A stretch of DNA of 8,502 bases from Hydrogenothermus sp. (GTDB taxonomy: Bacteria > Aquificota > Aquificia > Aquificales > Hydrogenothermaceae): contig QNYP01000155.1 in the NCBI GenBank assembly GCA_003978675.1, forward strand, positions 1 to 8,502, written 5' to 3'. Each line of letters opens with the position of its first letter. Position 1 is the first letter of the stretch. Positions 4,917 to 8,502 of the stretch are shown here, piece by piece. Both the position numbers and the translations under genes were made by a program. The notes below the pieces were generated by a model. It was not told the DNA's origin. It saw only the letters and a list, made by a program, of their open reading frames with translations, and ran no database searches.

Positions 4917-6623
4917 TCAAGGACTACCTTTTAAATCTACTTTAATTACTGGAACTTCTATATTTTCTGCTTTAAATTTATCAAAAGCTTTTTTATATAT
5001 CTCACTCTTTAGCCATATTATTTTTTTCCAATTTCTAGCATCTATCCACATAACTAAAACAAACTCATTATAATAATCTTTGATTTCAAAAAACCAAACC
5101 TGTGGAGAATAATACTTAGCAAGGTATCTTTTATACTCATAAGCAGTATCTATTAATATTTTTTCTACTTTTTCCCTTGGAACCTCATAAGAAACCTTAA
5201 AAGGAATTCTAAGTCTAACTAAATTATCTGTAAGTGTATAATTAACGATATTTTCACTAACAAATCTAGAATTTGGAACTGCTACACTTACTCCATCAAT
5301 AGTTTCTATTACTGTGTTAATTACTCCTATGTCTGTCACTATGCCAAATATAATTTCATTTGGATTTCCTATGAACTGGCCGGCATTTCCTTTTAGTTCT
5401 ACAATATCCCCAACTTCTACTTTCCTATTAAAAATAATAATAAACCCACTTATATAGTTATTAATGATAGACTGAAGCCCAAAACCTGCTCCAATACCAA
5501 GAGCACCAATAAGTGGAAGTAATACTTTCCAGGTTATACCAAGCATTGATAGTGAAATGATACCTGCAAGTAAAACTCCAAAATTATAAATAATTGCCTC
5601 AATAGGTGTAGGTTCAAATTCACCTTTTTTCTTATACATAAAGTATCTTATTAAAATCCTTATTATTAATATTGAGTTAACCACAAGCATAAAAAACCAA
5701 ATAGCTTTAATTAGAGAATATAAAGAAATTTTTAAAACATCGGTTTTAACAATAAAAAATTGTTTTGTCCATTGGATAAAACCATCAATATTAAAAAATA
5801 AAATAGATATTACATAAACTCCAAATAAAAACAGCAAAGATAGTAAAGTAAAAATTTTACCTTTTATGTCGGGAAATGTTTGTTGAATAATCTCAAATTT
5901 GGTATCAAGCTGATTAGAAATAAATAAAACTAAAAATGCATATATTATAGACAATACAAAAATAAGAATTATTCCAAATAAGAAGCTCAAATCAAAATTT
6001 AAAAATCCAGCAAACCAGAGATAACCAAGTATTGAAAATAGTATATTAAAAACATAAACAAGCTTTATTAAAGTAATTCTAAGAAGTGTGTTTTGGGTTG
6101 AAATTAATGATACTAGTTTATTGGATATAACAAATAAAAATGCAAATAAAGGAATAATGGCTAGCAGTTTAACTATTTCATCTAAACTGTACTTACTCCC
6201 TATAGGGAGACTAAATGAATGAAAAAGGTCTAGCAGGAAAATTATACCTATGTCTAATGAAGTTAAAAGAATTATTAAGTTAAGTAAACTTTTTTGGCTT
6301 ATTTTTAACTGTTTGTATATAAACTTTAAACTTTCAATAATTATTAGCAACAAAGATAAATTTTTAAAAAATGCACCTATTATAAAAATTTTAAGTTTAG
6401 TTTCCATATAGAAAAATAGTAAATAAAACCCAGATAAAACAATTAACCTAGTTGCAAGATCCAAATAAAAATACCTTTGATCTTTATCCTTAAGATAAGC
6501 CTTTATTCTTATTTTTGAGTAAAAATACAGAAAAAATAAAAAAGTCCCAACTAGAACAGATGTTAGTTCACCAGTAAAGTTTAAACTTATATAATGTGTT
6601 ATTACTTCAATAAAGTCTTCCAT
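4917..6623 (-). CDS. MscS-family mechanosensitive channel with long N-terminal membrane region
   Basis: The protein has 568 residues, about twice E. coli MscS. Around ten hydrophobic segments cover residues 19-362. The MscS core follows: a Gly/Ala-rich pore helix (LLPLIGALGIGAGFGLQSII, 368-387), ISGFIIIFNRKVEVGDIVEL (391-410), then the beta domain with VAVPNSRFVSENIVNYT (447-463) and a C-terminal alpha/beta domain. Such channels sit in the cytoplasmic membrane and release solutes under osmotic downshock. Against E. coli MscS the loop after GDIVELKG carries about 12 extra residues (near 415-426). The start ATG overlaps the stop of the upstream coiled-coil gene by one base (TAATG), so the two are translationally coupled. 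No specific subfamily name is justified. Confidence 0.9.
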   Translation of the reverse strand: MEDFIEVITHYISLNFTGELTSVLVGTFLFFLYFYSKIRIKAYLKDKDQRYFYLDLATRLIVLSGFYLLFFYMETKLKIFIIGAFFKNLSLLLIIIESLKFIYKQLKISQKSLLNLIILLTSLDIGIIFLLDLFHSFSLPIGSKYSLDEIVKLLAIIPLFAFLFVISNKLVSLISTQNTLLRITLIKLVYVFNILFSILGYLWFAGFLNFDLSFLFGIILIFVLSIIYAFLVLFISNQLDTKFEIIQQTFPDIKGKIFTLLSLLFLFGVYVISILFFNIDGFIQWTKQFFIVKTDVLKISLYSLIKAIWFFMLVVNSILIIRILIRYFMYKKKGEFEPTPIEAIIYNFGVLLAGIISLSMLGITWKVLLPLIGALGIGAGFGLQSIINNYISGFIIIFNRKVEVGDIVELKGNAGQFIGNPNEIIFGIVTDIGVINTVIETIDGVSVAVPNSRFVSENIVNYTLTDNLVRLRIPFKVSYEVPREKVEKILIDTAYEYKRYLAKYYSPQVWFFEIKDYYNEFVLVMWIDARNWKKIIWLKSEIYKKAFDKFKAENIEVPVIKVDLKGSP

Positions 6624-7114
6624 TAAACTATATCTGTATCAAAATCATCAAAACCTATATCTGCGTCTATATCTTCATAGCCATAAACATCTGGTTCAAT
6701 AATATTTTCTTCAAGTTCTGGAGTATCTAAATTTTCCTCAATTTCTGCTAGCTTTTCATCTATATTATCTAGCTTCTCTTCTATGGTGGCAAGCTCCTCC
6801 TCAGAAATTCCAGCCTCTTTAGCAAGATTTTCAGCAGATACATCCCTATTAAAAAGTAAACTAAACAAACTCATTCCAGCAAAACTACCAAGTAAAGAAC
6901 TTAAAAACCCTGTTCCAAAACTAGAACCTGTATTTTGAGGTTGAGCATAGCTTTGAGGTTGTGTTGTTGTAGTTTGAGTAGAAGTTTCGCCTTTTGCCAA
7001 AGATTTTAGTTCTAATTTTTGAACTCTTTTATCAAGTTCATCTACTTTTTTTGCTAATTTTTCAAGAACAATAGCCATTTTTTTTACTGTGTTTTCAAGG
7101 TTTTTATTTTCCAT
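6623..7114 (-). CDS. Coiled-coil acidic protein of unknown function, coupled to the MscS-like channel
   Basis: I do not recognise this 163-residue protein. Its layout is clear. A leucine-heptad coiled coil spans about 5-38 and is rich in Lys. A Thr/Gln/Pro/Ser linker follows (44-62). Next is a Gly/Ser-rich hydrophobic stretch (about 66-88, GFLSSLLGSFAGMSLFSLLF) that could insert in or lie on a membrane. A second, acidic coiled coil covers 93-130, and the tail is rich in Asp, Glu, Ile and Tyr. There is no signal peptide. AAGGGGA lies about six bases before the ATG at 7114. The stop shares a base with the start of the mscS-like gene, which suggests a product made in proportion to the channel, perhaps an accessory or regulator. 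That role is inference. Confidence 0.85.
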   Translation of the reverse strand: MENKNLENTVKKMAIVLEKLAKKVDELDKRVQKLELKSLAKGETSTQTTTTQPQSYAQPQNTGSSFGTGFLSSLLGSFAGMSLFSLLFNRDVSAENLAKEAGISEEELATIEEKLDNIDEKLAEIEENLDTPELEENIIEPDVYGYEDIDADIGFDDFDTDIV

Positions 7115-7126
7115 AATTTTCCCCTT

Positions 7127-7681
7127 TTATAATTTTTTAACTAATGTATAAACATTTGCGCAGTATTCAAGGTCTGATGTTAGTTGTAAAGCTTTGTTTA
7201 AACTACTTGCTTTTATAAAAGAACCGTGTCTTTTTACCACTACTATATCGTAGTTAATCATTAAATTAGATACTCTTTCCGCAAGTTCTGGAGAAGCACT
7301 TGGAGGCTCAACTTCAATAATAGGAACTTCCCCAATAAAAAGTTCTCCTTCAGAATCTATAGGGACAAATTTATCCTCTAAATTGAAAGACAAAGAAACC
7401 ATATGAATAGGATGTGCATGTATTACTGCTTTGGCATTTGTTTTCTTATAAATTTCTCTATGAACTATCAATTCTCTAGAAGCATTTTTATCCTTATCTG
7501 AAGGCTGTAAATCAACCTCAATAATATCTTCTTCCGTTAGAAACCCAAGCATACTACCTGTTTTTGTTATATATATTTTCCCATTTAAAAATACAGAAAT
7601 ATTTCCAGCATGTGTATTTACAAGTCCTTGCTGGTATAAAACTTTTCCTGTAAAAATTATCTCTTTGATTATATTTTCCAT
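7127..7681 (-). CDS. Class II (zinc) aldolase, FucA/AraD/adducin family
   Basis: The protein has 184 residues. Class II aldolases of this fold cleave or epimerise small sugar phosphates, such as L-fuculose 1-phosphate or ribulose 5-phosphate, using a zinc ion. Visible features: THAGNISV (23-30) and TKTGSMLG (39-46) at the phosphate site; the acid/base Glu70 in SRELIVHREIY; zinc ligands His88 and His90 in HAHP; and the third ligand His152 in VVKRHGSF. The spacing matches E. coli FucA (Glu73, His92, His94, His155). The substrate cannot be told from the sequence; related candidates are fuculose-phosphate aldolase and methylthioribulose-phosphate enzymes. The start ATG lies two bases after the fabZ stop with no strong ribosome binding site, so it probably depends on translation of fabZ. 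Confidence 0.9.
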   Translation of the reverse strand: MENIIKEIIFTGKVLYQQGLVNTHAGNISVFLNGKIYITKTGSMLGFLTEEDIIEVDLQPSDKDKNASRELIVHREIYKKTNAKAVIHAHPIHMVSLSFNLEDKFVPIDSEGELFIGEVPIIEVEPPSASPELAERVSNLMINYDIVVVKRHGSFIKASSLNKALQLTSDLEYCANVYTLVKKL

Positions 7682-7683
7682 GA

Positions 7684-8136
7684 CTATTTTTTCTTTAATG
7701 CTGCCATTAAAACCGCTTCTGCTACAGTTTGACCATCTACTTTCGCAATCCCCTTTATTTTACCCATAGATTTCTTAATATTTATTCCTTCTACTTCAAA
7801 AATAATCTGGTCTCCTGGTTGAACAGGTCTTCTAAATTTTGCACTTTCTATACCTGCAAATAAAACTGTGTAATCTCCTTCCACACCTTCCTTTTTGGCT
7901 TTCTGTATCATCATATAAGCCCCTGCTTGCGCCATAGCTTCAATTATTAAAACTCCAGGCATAACAGGAAAATGTGGAAAATGACCAGTGAAAAAATCTT
8001 CATTATAGGTAACATTTTTTATAGCTTTAACTTTTAAATTATCTAAATCTAGTTCTAAAATTCTATCTATTAACAGAAAAGGAAATCTATGTGGTAAAAT
8101 TTCCATAATTTGCATAACATCAGCATAAAAACTCAT
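7684..8136 (-). CDS. fabZ: 3-hydroxyacyl-ACP dehydratase FabZ
   Basis: FabZ removes water from 3-hydroxyacyl-ACP during fatty acid elongation, in the cytoplasm. The protein has 150 residues against 151 in E. coli. Residues 14-25, LPHRFPFLLIDR, are the family's N-terminal signature. His52 in TGHFPHFPVMPG and Glu66 in GVLIIEAMAQAGAYM are the catalytic pair of the hot-dog fold. KFRRPVQPGDQ follows as usual (about 100-110). GGAGGG lies about seven bases before the ATG at 8136. The gene is 15 bases downstream of a 39-residue membrane protein and two bases upstream of the aldolase, within a tight minus-strand operon. Other lipid genes (lpxA, lpxD) that often flank fabZ are not in the window. Confidence 0.96.
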   Translation of the reverse strand: MSFYADVMQIMEILPHRFPFLLIDRILELDLDNLKVKAIKNVTYNEDFFTGHFPHFPVMPGVLIIEAMAQAGAYMMIQKAKKEGVEGDYTVLFAGIESAKFRRPVQPGDQIIFEVEGINIKKSMGKIKGIAKVDGQTVAEAVLMAALKKK

Positions 8137-8141
8137 AATAA

Positions 8142-8147
8142 ACCCTC
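8142..8147 (-). promoter_or_regulatory. Ribosome binding site of fabZ
   Basis: GGAGGG on the minus strand stands a few bases before the ATG at 8136. It is the strongest such site in the operon and suggests that fabZ is translated well on its own. Confidence 0.65.
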
Positions 8148-8151
8148 CAAT

Positions 8152-8271
8152 TTAAAAATACTTATTTATCTTTTTAGCAACTGCATCTCCAAACTTTAGA
8201 GAGATGAATACTGTAAAAAATATGCTAACTAATATTATTGAGTAATATAGAATTTCATCTATTCTCTCCAT
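8152..8271 (-). CDS. 39-residue single-span membrane protein, unknown function
   Basis: This small open frame runs from ATG 8271 to TAA 8152-8154. The protein begins MERIDEILYYS and has one hydrophobic segment (about residues 8-24, ILYYSIILVSIFFTVFI). It then ends in a basic amphipathic tail with KFGDAVAKKINKYF. A GAGG site lies nine bases before the ATG. The start lies inside the previous gene, overlapping its end by 17 bases in another frame, and fabZ follows after 15 bases. A fitting start signal, tight packing and a sensible membrane pattern make it likely real despite its size. I do not recognise a family. With the 67-residue protein upstream it may form a small membrane pair. Confidence 0.6.
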   Translation of the reverse strand: MERIDEILYYSIILVSIFFTVFISLKFGDAVAKKINKYF

Positions 8272-8458
8272 TTTTTTCTTCCTCGCTTGCTTTTATTAAA
8301 AAATACCCAGTTGAAGCGATTAAAACATAAATGATTACAAAAATTTCAACTTTAACAAAATCAATTCTATTTTCCATTATAAGCTGAATTATAGCAAAAA
8401 CAATTATTGCAACCCCTATATTTAATAAATGCTTTCCTAATTCTTCCTTCGATTTCAA
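8255..8458 (-). CDS. 67-residue two-span membrane protein, unknown function
   Basis: The start is TTG at 8458, with a modest AAAGG six bases upstream. Two hydrophobic segments are seen: about residues 12-27 (NIGVAIIVFAIIQLIM) and 37-55 (VEIFVIIYVLIASTGYFLI). A charged tail rich in Glu and Lys ends the protein. The two spans joined by a short loop (MENRIDFVK) suggest a hairpin with both ends in the cytoplasm. It is the first visible gene of the minus-strand operon and overlaps the next by 17 bases. The family is not recognised. Codons 9-17 lie in sequence that recurs inverted at the window's end, but the coding copy itself looks intact. The upstream sequence beyond about 8485 is probably chimeric, so no promoter can be assigned. 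Confidence 0.75.
   Translation of the reverse strand: MKSKEELGKHLLNIGVAIIVFAIIQLIMENRIDFVKVEIFVIIYVLIASTGYFLIKASEEEKNGENR
8408..8434. repeat. Internal partner of the right-end inverted repeat
   Basis: These bases lie within the 67-residue membrane protein gene. They match the reverse complement of 8476-8502 in 25 of 27 positions, with the first 18 (TGCAACCCCTATATTTAA) identical. Confidence 0.8.
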
Positions 8459-8475
8459 TATTAACCTTTACAAAT

Positions 8476-8502
8476 AAGCATCTTTTAAATATAGGGGTTG
8501 CA
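8476..8502. repeat. Right-end inverted copy of an internal segment
   Basis: The last 18 bases are an exact inverted copy of 8408-8425. Two mismatches and a further six-base match (AAGCAT with ATGCTT) stand toward the junction. The arms are separated by 41 bases. As at the left end, the copy runs to the very last base, is perfect at the outer end and imperfect at the junction. This again fits a foldback chimera ending the contig. A natural hairpin upstream of the operon is the alternative. Confidence 0.8.

Overview
The window is low-GC bacterial DNA (roughly 30% G+C by eye) carrying ordinary housekeeping genes: chorismate synthase, MnmG, endonuclease III, FabZ, a class II aldolase and an MscS-type channel. 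The AT-rich coding, Lys/Glu/Ile-rich proteins, compact operons and gene set suggest a low-GC thermophile, perhaps Aquificota of the Sulfurihydrogenibium type. That placement is an inference, not shown by the sequence. Both ends of the window fold back on inner sequence: bases 1-158 are an inverted copy of 667-824 inside aroC, and the last 27 bases are an inverted near-copy of 8408-8434. This suggests the window is a whole short contig whose ends are template-switch chimeras, as in amplified single-cell or low-input DNA.

Left part, plus strand: aroC (173-1349) is broken by a frameshift at a run of seven G (818-824), exactly where the left inverted copy also ends. About four codons of a conserved strand appear to be missing. 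mnmG (1403-3265) follows intact. A 62-residue ribbon-helix-helix-like protein (3388-3576) has its own promoter and ribosome binding site.

Middle: the 230-base gap 3577-3806 has no convincing gene. It holds an AT-only hairpin, a promoter-like pair, and one 35-base element (3733-3767) built like a type III CRISPR repeat (GTTGCA start, CCC/GGG stem, ATTGCGAC end). Then a DUF501 gene (minus, 3807-4235) and nth (plus, 4259-4915) diverge from a very tight intergenic segment whose -10 boxes overlap on the palindrome TTATAA.

Right part, minus strand, read from 8458 down to 4917: a compact operon of a 67-residue and a 39-residue membrane protein, fabZ, a class II aldolase, a coiled-coil acidic protein and an MscS-family channel. 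Spacings run from a 17-base overlap to 15 bases. The last two genes are coupled by a one-base stop/start overlap. nth and the mscS-like gene converge with one base between their stop codons.

The most interesting biological candidates are the solitary CRISPR-repeat-like element, the symmetric divergent promoter, and the coupled coiled-coil protein/MscS pair. The most important practical point is that the terminal inverted repeats, and probably the aroC frameshift, look technical rather than biological.
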